Source: Vibrio brasiliensis LMG 20546 (lineage in GTDB: Bacteria; Pseudomonadota; Gammaproteobacteria; Enterobacterales; Vibrionaceae). From it: DNA of 64,000 bases. A program made the position numbers and the translations under genes. Below are positions 8,753-18,445 of this stretch, piece after piece. Positions within the stretch are counted from its first letter, which is position 1. Every line of letters begins with the position of its first letter. The stretch covers positions 124,001 through 188,000 of the forward strand of contig NZ_AEVS01000077.1 of NCBI RefSeq assembly GCF_000189255.1, read 5' to 3'. The notes beneath the pieces are model-generated. The model saw only the letters and a program-made list of their open reading frames with translations. It did no database searches and was not told the origin of the DNA.

Positions 8753-8768
8753 TGGCATCTTTCTTGGA
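8753..8768 (+). promoter_or_regulatory. Sigma-54-like promoter of the urt-ure unit
   Basis: TGGCATCTTTCTTGGA keeps the GG of the -24 element and TTG of the -12 element at the correct spacing; only the final C of TTGC is changed to G. The start codon of urtA is 55 bases downstream. This fits nitrogen control of urea uptake. Confidence 0.45.
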
Positions 8769-8823
8769 TTTGTTAATGCAGAAACCGAAAGGTTGAATAA
8801 CCATGCATTATAAGGAGATATCC

Positions 8824-10107
8824 ATGAACATGACGTTCAAATTAAAGCTTGCTGCATTGGGCACTTCATTGGCACTAACATCAGGACTGGTTAACGCTGC
8901 CGAAACGATCAAAGTTGGTGTGCTGCACTCACTATCCGGCACCATGGCGATCAGTGAAACCACACTTAAAGATACGGTGTTAATGCTTGTTGAGGAGCAG
9001 AACAAAAAAGGTGGTCTGCTGGGCAAGAAGCTTGAAGCCGTTGTTGTCGATCCGGCGTCAAACTGGCCTCTGTTTGCTGAGAAAGCACGAGAGCTGATTG
9101 AAAAAGAACAAGTGGACGTAGTATTTGGTGGCTGGACATCAGTATCGCGTAAATCAATGCTGCCTGTATTTGAAGAGCTCAATAGCATCCTGTTCTATCC
9201 GGTGCAGTACGAAGGCGAAGAGTCGTCTAAAAACGTTTTCTACACAGGTGCCGCGCCAAACCAGCAAGCGATTCCTGCGGTTGATTACTTAATGGAGGAG
9301 TTAGAGGTTGAGCGTTGGGTTCTGGCGGGTACGGACTATGTTTACCCTCGTACGACGAACAAAATTCTTGAGTCTTACCTTAAGAGCAAAGGCGTTAGTG
9401 AAAAAGACATCATGATCAACTACACGCCGTTTGGACATTCAGACTGGCAATCCATCGTTTCAGACATCAAAAAGTTCGGTGCTGAAGGTAAGAAAACCGC
9501 GGTTGTCTCGACCATTAATGGTGACGCTAACGTCCCGTTCTATAAAGAACTGGGTGCGCAGGGTATCTCGTCAGAAGATATTCCAGTAGTGGCATTTTCG
9601 GTCGGCGAAGAAGAGCTATCTGGCATGGATACCTCGCCATTGGTTGGTCACCTTGCGGCATGGAACTACTTCATGAGCGTGGATACAGAGAGTAACGACG
9701 AGTTTGTTGAGACTTGGCAGAAGTTTATTGCCAGTGAAGACCGAGTGACGAATGACCCGATGGAAGCGCATTACATTGGCTTCAACATGTGGGCTCAGGC
9801 GGTGACCAACGCAGGTACTACTGATGCTGAAGCGGTACAAGATGCCTTGATTGGTGTGTCTGTCCCTAACCTGTCTGGTGGTTACTCAACCATGCTGCCA
9901 AACCACCATATCACTAAGCCTGTTCTGATTGGTGAGATTCAGGACGATGGTCAGTTTGATGTGGTTTGGGAAACAACAGGTCTAGTGGCGGGTGATGCAT
10001 GGTCTGAGTATCTGCCTGAATCAGCCAAGCTGTTTTCAAGCTGGTCAAAGCCATTCTCCTGCGGCGCATTTAACGTAGAAACTAATAAGTGCTCGGGCAC
10101 AAACTAA
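8824..10107 (+). CDS. urtA: Urea ABC transporter substrate-binding protein
   Basis: The start chosen is ATG 8824, because AAGGAG at 8812-8817 lies right before it; the upstream in-frame ATG at 8803 has no such site. The 427-residue product has a signal peptide ending near LVNAAE and then a mature domain beginning with ETIKVGVLHSLSGTMAISE, the hallmark of UrtA-type branched-chain/urea/amide binding proteins. It captures urea in the periplasm for UrtBCDE. A hairpin with a short T-run lies between urtA and urtB, which would give more binding protein than permease. The gene heads a run of 13 same-strand genes ending with ureG. Confidence 0.95.
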   Translation: MNMTFKLKLAALGTSLALTSGLVNAAETIKVGVLHSLSGTMAISETTLKDTVLMLVEEQNKKGGLLGKKLEAVVVDPASNWPLFAEKARELIEKEQVDVVFGGWTSVSRKSMLPVFEELNSILFYPVQYEGEESSKNVFYTGAAPNQQAIPAVDYLMEELEVERWVLAGTDYVYPRTTNKILESYLKSKGVSEKDIMINYTPFGHSDWQSIVSDIKKFGAEGKKTAVVSTINGDANVPFYKELGAQGISSEDIPVVAFSVGEEELSGMDTSPLVGHLAAWNYFMSVDTESNDEFVETWQKFIASEDRVTNDPMEAHYIGFNMWAQAVTNAGTTDAEAVQDALIGVSVPNLSGGYSTMLPNHHITKPVLIGEIQDDGQFDVVWETTGLVAGDAWSEYLPESAKLFSSWSKPFSCGAFNVETNKCSGTN

Positions 10108-10118
10108 CCTCCCTGTTT

Positions 10119-10150
10119 AGCGCCGAAGGGATAACTCTGAGGCGCTTTTT
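10119..10150 (+). terminator. Intra-operon attenuating hairpin between urtA and urtB
   Basis: AGCGCC / GGCGCT form a 6-base-pair stem around a 16-base loop, followed by TTTT and then C. The stem is weak and the T-run short, so partial termination that lowers urtB expression relative to urtA is more likely than a full stop. Confidence 0.55.
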
Positions 10151-10184
10151 CTGCCGATAGTTAATAACATCAAGGATGCACATT

Positions 10185-11825
10185 ATGTTGACCGTATTAC
10201 GGATCTTCGCTGTGCTCGTCATTTCACTGGTTGGATTTAGCTCTTTTTCCATCGCTGCTAACAGTGAATCTGAGCCGTTGAATCAGGATACATTTAGCCA
10301 GGTTTTACTAAGTAAAAACAGTGCTAACAAACAGCAGGCCGTTAATTGGCTTGTTGCTTCCTACCCTGCTGAGATCTCAAAGCCCATTCTGGCCGCCTGG
10401 CTGGAAGGGGATCTGTTCTATCTAAAGGACACAAATAATCCATTGAACGCATCGCTGTTTATCATTCACACGTTGAAAGTCGATGCACAGGCGAAGCACG
10501 TCTGGAGTGACCAAACCCTCAAGGTTGGGAGTAAGCGTCAGTTTAAAAAAGTAAAGGTGAACAACAAACTCCGTTCTGTTCTTCGGTCTGAAATAGCCAC
10601 GCTTGGGCTCAATAGTTCAGATGTCGAGACGCGCAAATCTGCGGTTCAGGCGCTGATTGGCAACACCGATCCGAACGTGATAGCACAGCTTAAACAATTG
10701 CTCGCCGCTGAGTCGGATGGCGATATCACGGCCTTGCTTGAGCTGGCGATAGCCGTTGATGCGGCACTTGATAGCAATAATGCTCGACAGCTTGCAGCAA
10801 TAGAGTCTCTGGCTGACTCCAATCAGCCAGTCGTTTTGTCGACCCTCAACCAAATCATTGCCAGTGCTCAGAATGAGCAGATCCTCGCCGCTGCACAGCG
10901 CAGTTTACAGCACTACCAGCAGAGCCAACGGTTCTATTCTGGAGTGGAGACCCTGTTCTTTGGCTTAAGTCTGGGTTCGGTGTTAGTGCTGGCGGGAATC
11001 GGGTTGGCGATAACCTTTGGCGTGATGGGTGTGATTAACATGGCCCACGGTGAGCTGATTATGCTCGGTGCTTACACCACTTATGTGATGCAGCAGCTGC
11101 TCCCTAACCATATCGGTTTTGCTTTGCTGGCATCGATTCCAATGGCGTTTATTGTTTCTGGCTTAGTTGGTGTTGCGATTGAAAGGAGTGTGATTCGCCA
11201 CCTTTATGGCAGACCTCTGGAAACGTTACTCGCCACTTTCGGTATTAGCCTGATCCTGCAACAGGCGGTACGTTCGATTTTCTCTCCTCTTAATCGCTCC
11301 GTGAGTACACCTGACTGGATGGCTGGGGCGCTGGAAATCAACACAATGCTGTCACTGACCTACAACCGTCTCTACATCATTCTGTTCTGTGCTTTGGTAT
11401 TTATTGGACTGGTGATGACGCTGAAAAAGACGCCTTTAGGCCTTCAGGTTCGGGCCGTCTCACAAAACCGATCGATGGCTCGTGCGATGGGCATTCGTTC
11501 TGAGCGTGTTGACGCGCTGACTTTCGGCTTAGGTTCAGGTGTTGCTGGCGTGGCGGGTGTCGCGCTTTCTCAACTAACTAATGTCGGGCCAAACATGGGG
11601 CAGGCTTACATCATCGACTCATTTATGGTGGTGGTGTTTGGCGGTGTCGGTAACCTGTGGGGCACTTTAGTTGCTGGTTTAGGCCTTGGCCTGTTCAACA
11701 AGGTTCTTGAACCCTGGGCAGGCGCTGTGCTAGCGAAAATCCTGATGTTGGTTTTCATTATTCTGTTTATCCAAAAGCGTCCGCGAGGGTTGTTCCCTCA
11801 ACGTGGCCGAGCTGCGGAAAGCTAA
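10185..11825 (+). CDS. urtB: Urea ABC transporter permease UrtB
   Basis: The product is 546 residues from ATG 10185; AAGG at 10172-10175 is well placed for this codon but touches the alternative ATG at 10176. After a signal-like helix there is a periplasmic extension of about 220 residues (repeated QLKQLLAAESDGD and SLADSNQPVVLS type helices), as is usual for proteobacterial UrtB. The LivH-like membrane domain starts near residue 255, with GIGLAITFGVMGVINMAHGE and FGGVGNLWGTLVAG. It forms the membrane channel with UrtC for urea import, powered by UrtD and UrtE. It ends 9 bases before urtC. Confidence 0.94.
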   Translation: MLTVLRIFAVLVISLVGFSSFSIAANSESEPLNQDTFSQVLLSKNSANKQQAVNWLVASYPAEISKPILAAWLEGDLFYLKDTNNPLNASLFIIHTLKVDAQAKHVWSDQTLKVGSKRQFKKVKVNNKLRSVLRSEIATLGLNSSDVETRKSAVQALIGNTDPNVIAQLKQLLAAESDGDITALLELAIAVDAALDSNNARQLAAIESLADSNQPVVLSTLNQIIASAQNEQILAAAQRSLQHYQQSQRFYSGVETLFFGLSLGSVLVLAGIGLAITFGVMGVINMAHGELIMLGAYTTYVMQQLLPNHIGFALLASIPMAFIVSGLVGVAIERSVIRHLYGRPLETLLATFGISLILQQAVRSIFSPLNRSVSTPDWMAGALEINTMLSLTYNRLYIILFCALVFIGLVMTLKKTPLGLQVRAVSQNRSMARAMGIRSERVDALTFGLGSGVAGVAGVALSQLTNVGPNMGQAYIIDSFMVVVFGGVGNLWGTLVAGLGLGLFNKVLEPWAGAVLAKILMLVFIILFIQKRPRGLFPQRGRAAES

Positions 11826-11834
11826 GGAGAGGTT

Positions 11835-13007
11835 ATGCATCAAACAGTAAATACAACCCGACCTCGCTCATTTGTGCTTTCTGCAATGGCTGGTGACAAA
11901 GGGGGGCAACTGACCCTACTGGCTGTGTTAGCCGCGATAATACTTATCCCATTGGCTAACACTCAGCTGCCAGCCGGGCATCCACTGCATGTTGAGACTT
12001 TTACGATTTCGCTGCTCGGTAAGTACCTTAGCTACGCAATGCTTGCTCTGGCGGTCGATCTGGTATGGGGTTATCTGGGCATTCTGAGTCTGGGTCATGG
12101 CGCATTTTTCGCGTTGGGCGGTTATGCGATGGGGATGTACCTGATGCGTCAGATCGGCGACCGCGGGGTATATGGTAATCCAGTGCTGCCTGACTTTATG
12201 GTTTTCCTCAATTGGCAGGAGTTACCCTGGTTCTGGCTAGGGTTTGACCAGTTCTGGTTTGCTGCATTAATGGTGGTGTTGGTACCAGGCGCTCTGGCGT
12301 ATGTCTTTGGTTATCTTGCATTCCGTTCAAGGGTCTCAGGGGTCTACCTCTCTATCATCACTCAGGCGCTGACCTATGCTCTGATGTTGGCGTTCTTTCG
12401 CAACGAAATGGGCTTTGGTGGCAATAACGGCCTGACCGACTTTAAAGATATTCTCGGCTATAGCTTGCAGCAGGACAGTACGCGTATTGCGTTATTCGTT
12501 GCGACGGGTATTGCGCTTATCTTCAGTTATTTATTGTGCCGCAGTGTGGTGTCGAGCCGGCTAGGACGTGTCTCTCTGGCGATCCGAGATACAGAGTCTC
12601 GCACCCGATTTATGGGGTATGACGTCGACGGGATTAAGTTGTGGGTATTTGTCCTGTCTGCGGTTATCGCGGGTGTTGCTGGTGCTCTGTATGTACCTCA
12701 GGTCGGCATTATCAATCCGGGTGAATTTGCGCCGCTTAACTCAATTGAAATCGTTGTCTGGGTGGCACTGGGCGGTCGTGCAACCTTATTTGGTGCCATT
12801 GTTGGCGCACTGGTGATCAACTACGCCAAAAGCTGGTTTACGGTCGAATTTCCCGAAGTGTGGCTGTTCGCTTTAGGTGGTCTGTTTGTGCTCTCAACCA
12901 TGTATTTCCCGAAAGGCATCATTGGGTTCGTTAGTGACAAATCCCGATTGTTGAGCAGAAACAAAGTTACACATAAGGAGCAGCAAGAGAAGGAGGCACT
13001 GGTATGA
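11835..13007 (+). CDS. urtC: Urea ABC transporter permease UrtC
   Basis: This 390-residue LivM-like membrane protein has about ten hydrophobic helices. The segments LVWGYLGILSLGHGAFFALGGY and, near the C-terminus, IEIVVWVALGGRATLFGAIVGAL are typical of the second permease of urea transporters. It pairs with UrtB in the inner membrane. AAGGAGA precedes its ATG, and its stop overlaps the urtD start by four bases (ATGA at 13004-13007), which points to translational coupling. Confidence 0.94.
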   Translation: MHQTVNTTRPRSFVLSAMAGDKGGQLTLLAVLAAIILIPLANTQLPAGHPLHVETFTISLLGKYLSYAMLALAVDLVWGYLGILSLGHGAFFALGGYAMGMYLMRQIGDRGVYGNPVLPDFMVFLNWQELPWFWLGFDQFWFAALMVVLVPGALAYVFGYLAFRSRVSGVYLSIITQALTYALMLAFFRNEMGFGGNNGLTDFKDILGYSLQQDSTRIALFVATGIALIFSYLLCRSVVSSRLGRVSLAIRDTESRTRFMGYDVDGIKLWVFVLSAVIAGVAGALYVPQVGIINPGEFAPLNSIEIVVWVALGGRATLFGAIVGALVINYAKSWFTVEFPEVWLFALGGLFVLSTMYFPKGIIGFVSDKSRLLSRNKVTHKEQQEKEALV

Positions 13008-13855
13008 CAGGATTCAACCGTGCGATGCAACTGAAACAGTCCGTAGCGGAAATCACCCGACGCGATGAGGTGTTTTCATTTCTCAAAGCGGAACAACATC
13101 CGCTTATCGATACCCGCCACAACATACTGCTCTATGTTGAAGGAGTGAATAAAAGCTTTGATGGCTTTAAGGCGATCAATGATCTCAATCTCTATATCCG
13201 CGAGGGAGAGTTGCGCTGCATTATAGGGCCTAATGGGGCGGGTAAGACCACCATGATGGACATCATTACCGGTAAAACCAAACCGGATAGCGGCTCTGTC
13301 TGGCTCGGTTCAAATCTTAACTTACTCAAAATGAATGAGGCTCAAATTGCCAATGCAGGCGTCGGACGAAAGTTCCAGAAACCTACCGTTATTGAATGCC
13401 TTAGCGTGTGGCAGAACCTTGAACTGGCGATGTCAGGTGTCCGCTCAGTATGGGGAACGTATATCGCCAGCTTAACGGGTGAGCAGATTGACAAGCTTGA
13501 GTCGGTTCTGAGCCTAATTCACCTTCAGGACCATGCTCGTATGCTGGCGGGTAATTTGTCCCATGGTCAGAAACAGTGGCTTGAGATAGGTATGTTACTG
13601 ATGCAAAACCCCAAGCTGCTGCTTATCGATGAACCTGTGGCAGGCATGACTCATCAGGAGATGGATCGTACCTCCGAGTTGCTTAATTCGCTGGCTGGTA
13701 AGCACTCGGTGGTGGTGGTTGAGCACGATATGGATTTTGTGCGCTCCATTGCCAGCCATGTCACGGTTCTTCATCAGGGCCATGTATTAGCAGAAGGGAG
13801 CATGGATCAGGTTCAGGCGCATCAACAAGTTAAGCAAGTGTATCTAGGGGAATAG
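13004..13855 (+). CDS. urtD: Urea ABC transporter ATP-binding protein UrtD
   Basis: The 283-residue ATPase has Walker A GPNGAGKTT, the ABC signature LSHGQKQWLEIG and Walker B LLLIDEPVAGM. An N-terminal extension of about 40 residues precedes the ABC fold, as is common in UrtD. The signature has H in place of the usual second G, which is normal for this family. It drives urea uptake together with UrtE. The start overlaps the urtC stop, and urtE begins one base after its stop. Confidence 0.95.
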   Translation: MTGFNRAMQLKQSVAEITRRDEVFSFLKAEQHPLIDTRHNILLYVEGVNKSFDGFKAINDLNLYIREGELRCIIGPNGAGKTTMMDIITGKTKPDSGSVWLGSNLNLLKMNEAQIANAGVGRKFQKPTVIECLSVWQNLELAMSGVRSVWGTYIASLTGEQIDKLESVLSLIHLQDHARMLAGNLSHGQKQWLEIGMLLMQNPKLLLIDEPVAGMTHQEMDRTSELLNSLAGKHSVVVVEHDMDFVRSIASHVTVLHQGHVLAEGSMDQVQAHQQVKQVYLGE

Positions 13856-13856
13856 C

Positions 13857-14552
13857 ATGTTAACCATTTCAGGACTCAATCAATATTATGGCGAGAGCCA
13901 CACACTTTGGGATCTCGACATGGAGGTCGCTAAAGGGAAATGCACAGTGCTGATGGGCAGAAACGGTGTGGGCAAAACCACTTTACTGCAGTGCATCATG
14001 GGGCTGGTTAAGGTCAAGAGTGGTGATATTCAGCTTGAAGGTGAGTCAATCGTGGCTCGTGATGCTGAGTCACGTCCAAGAATGGGGATAGGTTATGTTC
14101 CGCAGGGACGTCAGATTTTCCCAATGCTGACGGTGGAAGAGAACATGCAGATAGGTCTGCCGATCCGTGCAAAAGGGGATCGACAGATTCCGGCCTTCAT
14201 CTTTGACCTATTTCCAGTCCTGGATGAGATGCGTCAACGTCGTGGCGGGGACTTGTCTGGAGGTCAGCAGCAACAACTTGCTATCGCCCGCGCTTTAGTT
14301 GTTAACCCTAGTCTACTGATTCTGGACGAGCCAACCGAAGGCATTCAACCCAATATTGTTCAGGAGATTGGCGACATCATACGGATGTTAAACGAGAAAA
14401 TGGGCCTGACCGTTTTGCTGGTGGAGCAGAAGCTGCCGTTTGCAAGAAAAGTGGGCGATCAGTTCTGTATCTTGGATCGTGGCAGGAGAGTTGCAGAGGG
14501 ACCAATGGATCAACTCAAGGAAGAACTGATAAAGGAGTATCTCACAGTATGA
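13857..14552 (+). CDS. urtE: Urea ABC transporter ATP-binding protein UrtE
   Basis: The 231-residue ATPase has Walker A GRNGVGKTT, the signature LSGGQQQQLAIARAL and Walker B LLILDEPTEGIQP, the last being characteristic of UrtE and LivF-type subunits. It forms the ATPase pair with UrtD. AGGGGAA precedes the ATG. Its last codon overlaps the ureD start (ATGA at 14549-14552), so transport and urease genes are joined in one message. Confidence 0.95.
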   Translation: MLTISGLNQYYGESHTLWDLDMEVAKGKCTVLMGRNGVGKTTLLQCIMGLVKVKSGDIQLEGESIVARDAESRPRMGIGYVPQGRQIFPMLTVEENMQIGLPIRAKGDRQIPAFIFDLFPVLDEMRQRRGGDLSGGQQQQLAIARALVVNPSLLILDEPTEGIQPNIVQEIGDIIRMLNEKMGLTVLLVEQKLPFARKVGDQFCILDRGRRVAEGPMDQLKEELIKEYLTV

Positions 14553-15457
14553 TTTGTGACCCGGCAGTAGCATTTGAACCAGGCAATAACGCTCAGTCAT
14601 TAGGTAAAACCATCGCGTCTGATACGGCTCTGGGCTGGAAGGCAAAACTCAAATTACGCTTTACCGATCGTGGTGATAAAACCGTGATTAAAGAGCGCCA
14701 GCAGAAGGGCCCACTGGCAATTCAACGACCCCTCTATCCTGAAGGGAAGACCTGCCATACCTACTTGCTCCACCCCCCGGGAGGTGTAGTTGGCGGGGAT
14801 ACACTGAACATTCATGCCAGGGTCGAATCGGGGGCTCACTCATTGGTCACCACACCGGGAGCGACCAAGTTCTATCGATCGGAGCAACGATACGCCCATC
14901 AGAGACAAATACTGGAAGTGGCGCGAGGAGGATTGTTGGAGTGGTTACCGCAGGAGAACATCTTCTTTCCTGATGCTCATGCCCGGCTTGATACTCAAAT
15001 CCACTTAGAAAACGGTGCCCTGTTTTTGGGCTGGGAGATGCACTGTTTTGGTCGTCCTGCACTAAATGAGGGATTTTCATCAGGACATTTAGTCGGAAAA
15101 ACAGAGATTTACTACGACGGAAAGAAAATATTGACCGAGGGGTTAAATATTCGTGGTGGCGATAATCTTATGTTTCACAATGGCTTACTGGATTTTCCTG
15201 TTGCGGGAACCTTGTATATTTCGGCGCAAAACGAGGAATTTTTTCAATTGGTACAGAGCTTGCTCATTAGCATAAGAGATGACATTGGCACAGATAAGCT
15301 GGTGATCGCTGCGACGCAGGTAGAACAACTCGTTGTAGTGAGAGCATTGGGTCAATGGAGTGAAGTGATCTTAGCCTGCTTTCAGCGGGTTTGGCAGCAA
15401 GCTCGCCAATACTGGACCACAGAGTTACCTCAACCGCCAAGGATTTGGGCGACCTAG
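14549..15457 (+). CDS. ureD: Urease accessory protein UreD
   Basis: The 302-residue protein carries UreD family segments: [48 protein letters not shown] and [10 protein letters not shown]. UreD binds apo-urease and, with UreF and UreG, forms the complex that delivers nickel and carbon dioxide to the active site. The N-terminus carries about 30 extra residues before the conserved core. It overlaps urtE by four bases; an 82-base gap without terminator separates it from ureA. Confidence 0.95.
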   Translation: MICDPAVAFEPGNNAQSLGKTIASDTALGWKAKLKLRFTDRGDKTVIKERQQKGPLAIQRPLYPEGKTCHTYLLHPPGGVVGGDTLNIHARVESGAHSLVTTPGATKFYRSEQRYAHQRQILEVARGGLLEWLPQENIFFPDAHARLDTQIHLENGALFLGWEMHCFGRPALNEGFSSGHLVGKTEIYYDGKKILTEGLNIRGGDNLMFHNGLLDFPVAGTLYISAQNEEFFQLVQSLLISIRDDIGTDKLVIAATQVEQLVVVRALGQWSEVILACFQRVWQQARQYWTTELPQPPRIWAT

Positions 15458-15539
15458 TCAGCCCGGTGTCATAGAGGTTTCGCATATCGCTCCATATTTA
15501 CCCGATTTCGCTATCAGTGGGATTAGTACAAGGGAAACT

Positions 15540-15842
15540 ATGGAACTTACACCAAGAGAAAAGGACAAGCTGTTGATCTTCTGCGCTGGCATGCTGGCGC
15601 AGCAACGCAAAGAGCGAGGGCTTAAGCTCAATTACCCAGAATCTGTCGCTTATATCAGTAGCGCGATTCTGGAAGGTGCCCGGGAAGGAAAAAGCGTCGC
15701 GCAGCTAATGGATTATGGCCGCACTCTTCTTAGCATTGATGATGTGATGGAAGGGGTTGCGTCAATGATTCCAGATGTGCAGGTTGAAGCGACATTCCCT
15801 GACGGCACGAAGCTCGTTACCGTTCATGAACCGATTGTGTAG
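15540..15842 (+). CDS. ureA: Urease gamma subunit
   Basis: At 100 residues this is the standard length of a bacterial urease gamma subunit. It opens with [20 protein letters not shown] and ends with [14 protein letters not shown], both diagnostic. It forms the (UreABC)3 trimer that hydrolyses urea to ammonia and carbamate. AAGGGAAACT gives the ribosome site. ureB follows after 9 bases. Confidence 0.97.
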   Translation: MELTPREKDKLLIFCAGMLAQQRKERGLKLNYPESVAYISSAILEGAREGKSVAQLMDYGRTLLSIDDVMEGVASMIPDVQVEATFPDGTKLVTVHEPIV

Positions 15843-15851
15843 GGGGGCATT

Positions 15852-16190
15852 ATGGCAGCAACGACAAGCAACCATAGCGGCTTTGCGCCGGGACAAATCG
15901 AAACCGCAGCTGGTGAAATTGAACTTAACACAGGCCGCAAGACCCTCGAAATCTCAGTAGAAAATGTTGGCGACCGACCTGTTCAGATTGGCTCCCATTA
16001 TCATTTCTACGAAGTTAATCCATCACTCCTGTTTGAGCGCCAGCTTTGCATCGGCTATCGGCTCAATATTCCTGCCGGAACCGCGACTCGCTTTGAGCCC
16101 GGACAGTCTCGTAGCGTTGAATTAGTAGAGTACGCAGGAAAACGCGAAGTGTACGGATTTCAGGGCAAAGTCATGGGCAAACTCGCCTAG
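15852..16190 (+). CDS. ureB: Urease beta subunit
   Basis: The 112-residue protein has the urease beta fold signatures [52 protein letters not shown] and GFQGKVMG. It has a short N-terminal extension with several Thr and Ser before the conserved start. It packs against UreA and UreC in the holoenzyme. A 27-base gap with AAGGATAGG leads to ureC. Confidence 0.97.
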   Translation: MAATTSNHSGFAPGQIETAAGEIELNTGRKTLEISVENVGDRPVQIGSHYHFYEVNPSLLFERQLCIGYRLNIPAGTATRFEPGQSRSVELVEYAGKREVYGFQGKVMGKLA

Positions 16191-16217
16191 CACTCAAACA
16201 AAATACAAGGATAGGTA

Positions 16218-17921
16218 ATGGCAAGCATTTCCAGACTGGCATATGCCGAAATGTTTGGGCCAACTGTGGGTGACCGTGTGCGTCTGGCGGACACTGATTT
16301 ATGGCTCGAAGTAGAGAAGGATTTCACCGTCTATGGCGATGAAGTGAAGTTTGGCGGCGGTAAGGTGATTCGTGATGGCATGGGGCAAAGCCAGCGTCCG
16401 AGTGCAGAGACACCAGACTTAGTGATCACCAATGCGATTGTGTTGGATTACTGGGGAATCGTCAAAGCTGATGTGGCGGTCAAAGAAGGTCGTATTCAGG
16501 CGATTGGTAAGGCGGGAAATCCAGATGTACAACCGGATGTCACTATAGTGATCGGCCCGGGTACAGAAGTCTTGGCAGGAGAAGGCTCGATTCTTACTGC
16601 TGGTGGAATCGATTCCCATATCCACTTTATCTGTCCGCAGCAGATTGAAGAAGCACTCGCTTCGGGCGTCACCACAATGATTGGTGGTGGCACTGGACCA
16701 AATACCGGAACCAACGCCACCACATGTACACCGGGGCCGTGGAACATGCACCGTATGTTGGAGTCTCTGGATCAGTTTCCAATGAACTTTGGTTTGCTGG
16801 GTAAAGGTAATGCCAGTCAGCCACAAGCTCTGCGTGAGCAGGTGAGCGCTGGAGCGGTTGGCTTGAAGCTGCATGAAGACTGGGGGACGACACCAGCTTC
16901 AATTGATACCTGCCTGTCGGTGGCCGATGAGATGGATGTGCAGGTAGCTATCCACACTGACACGCTTAATGAGTCGGGCTTTGTTGAGTCGACACTGGGT
17001 GCGATTGGTGATCGGGTGATTCACACCTACCACACTGAGGGTGCGGGTGGCGGACACGCCCCGGATATCATCAGGGCGGCAGGCGAATCGAACGTGTTAC
17101 CTTCTTCAACCAATCCGACAAGACCTTACACGGTTAATACGGTCGATGAACATCTCGATATGCTAATGGTGTGTCACCACTTATCTCCCTCAATTGCTGA
17201 AGATGTCGCTTTCGCCGAATCCCGTATTCGACGCGAAACCATTGCTGCGGAAGACATTCTGCATGATTTGGGGGCTTTCTCGATGATTGCCTCTGATTCT
17301 CAGGCTATGGGGCGAGTTGGGGAAGTGATCACTCGTACCTGGCAGACTGCGCACAAGATGAAAGTGCAACGCGGTAGTCTCGCACAAGACTCATCCTATA
17401 GTGATAACTTCCGACTCAAACGCTATATCGCCAAATACACTATAAACCCGGCGATCACTCACGGAATGGCACATGAAATAGGCTCTATAGAAACAGGAAA
17501 ACTGGCTGATCTGGTGTTGTGGAAGCCGGCTTTCTTCGGCGTCAAACCAAGCGTGATCATCAAAGGTGGCATGATCGCTATGGCACCAATGGGGGACCCG
17601 AATGCCTCAATTCCTACGCCTCAACCCGTGCATTACCGCAGCATGTTTGGCAGCTATGGCAAAGCCACTCAGAGCACCTCAATGCTGTTTGTCTCCCAAG
17701 CTGCAGAACAGGCAGGAATTGCCAGTGAACTGGGTCTGGGAAGCCGGATAGGGGTAGTCAGCCACTGCCGTGACATCAGTAAGGCTGACATGAAGCTGAA
17801 CGACTGGCAGCCAAATATCGAAGTGGATTCGCAAACTTATCAGGTTCGTGCCGATGGAGAGCTTCTGGTTTGTGAGCCAGCAGAAGTGCTGCCCATGGCA
17901 CAACGTTACTTTCTGTTTTAA
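16218..17921 (+). CDS. ureC: Urease alpha subunit, catalytic
   Basis: The 567-residue catalytic subunit keeps every nickel ligand and active-site residue at the standard numbering: H134 and H136 (HIHFICPQQ), K217 for carbamylation (GLKLHEDWG), H246, H272, the flap cysteine C319 (MVCHHLS) and D360. I checked each codon position. It hydrolyses urea in the cytoplasm with two nickel ions. Nothing suggests an inactive enzyme. It is followed by ureE after 36 bases. Confidence 0.98.
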   Translation: MASISRLAYAEMFGPTVGDRVRLADTDLWLEVEKDFTVYGDEVKFGGGKVIRDGMGQSQRPSAETPDLVITNAIVLDYWGIVKADVAVKEGRIQAIGKAGNPDVQPDVTIVIGPGTEVLAGEGSILTAGGIDSHIHFICPQQIEEALASGVTTMIGGGTGPNTGTNATTCTPGPWNMHRMLESLDQFPMNFGLLGKGNASQPQALREQVSAGAVGLKLHEDWGTTPASIDTCLSVADEMDVQVAIHTDTLNESGFVESTLGAIGDRVIHTYHTEGAGGGHAPDIIRAAGESNVLPSSTNPTRPYTVNTVDEHLDMLMVCHHLSPSIAEDVAFAESRIRRETIAAEDILHDLGAFSMIASDSQAMGRVGEVITRTWQTAHKMKVQRGSLAQDSSYSDNFRLKRYIAKYTINPAITHGMAHEIGSIETGKLADLVLWKPAFFGVKPSVIIKGGMIAMAPMGDPNASIPTPQPVHYRSMFGSYGKATQSTSMLFVSQAAEQAGIASELGLGSRIGVVSHCRDISKADMKLNDWQPNIEVDSQTYQVRADGELLVCEPAEVLPMAQRYFLF

Positions 17922-17957
17922 CTGCGCTTTGGCACTCACAATGAATAAGGAAATGCC

Positions 17958-18410
17958 ATGATTGAACTGACCGAAATCAGCCGCGAAATTGCAATAAAAC
18001 CGGACGCTTTTCTTAGCTTGCCGATAGATAGCCGAATTAAAAGTCGACTTAAAGTCGAGCTGGATGATGGGCGAGAGGCCGGACTGTTTCTACCTCGCGG
18101 ACATATTCTACGTGGCGGAGAGCAGCTGAAAAGCCAGTGTGGGCTCATCATTGAAGTAAAAGCCGCACCGGAGCAAGTCTCTACCGTTTATTGCAGCGAT
18201 CTGCACCTTCTTACCCGTGTTGCTTACCATCTGGGTAACCGACATGTTCCTCTTCAGGTCGAGTTTGGCTGGGTACGTTATCAACATGACCATGTTCTGG
18301 ATGAAATGGTCGAAGGGCTTGGCGCTAAGGTGACGACCGAACAAGCCTCGTTTGAACCTGAAAGCGGCGCTTATGGTGGCCGCTCAGGTGGTCATCACCA
18401 CCATCACTAA
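17958..18410 (+). CDS. ureE: Urease accessory nickel chaperone UreE
   Basis: The 150-residue protein has the UreE N-terminal peptide-binding half (RLKVELDDGREAGLFLPRG) and the nickel-binding half (HLLTRVAYHLGNRHVPLQV, the conserved His of the dimer interface, and YQHDHVLDEM). It ends in GGHHHHH, a natural histidine tail of the kind seen in Klebsiella UreE. UreE supplies nickel to UreG. ATG 17958 follows AAGGAAATGCC, and ureJ begins 35 bases after its stop. Confidence 0.96.
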   Translation: MIELTEISREIAIKPDAFLSLPIDSRIKSRLKVELDDGREAGLFLPRGHILRGGEQLKSQCGLIIEVKAAPEQVSTVYCSDLHLLTRVAYHLGNRHVPLQVEFGWVRYQHDHVLDEMVEGLGAKVTTEQASFEPESGAYGGRSGGHHHHH

Positions 18411-18445
18411 TTACAAACATAAGTTATCACTACAAGGAAGTTATT

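Noticed and set aside
16419-16874. A 151-residue open frame on the minus strand inside ureC
   Set aside because: It lies wholly within the well-supported urease alpha gene, has no ribosome site, and its sequence shows no domain. It is a shadow of the coding strand.
18393-18410. Run of histidine codons at the end of ureE as a sign of an engineered tag
   Set aside because: Histidine-rich C-termini are natural in UreE proteins and the surrounding sequence is native operon DNA.
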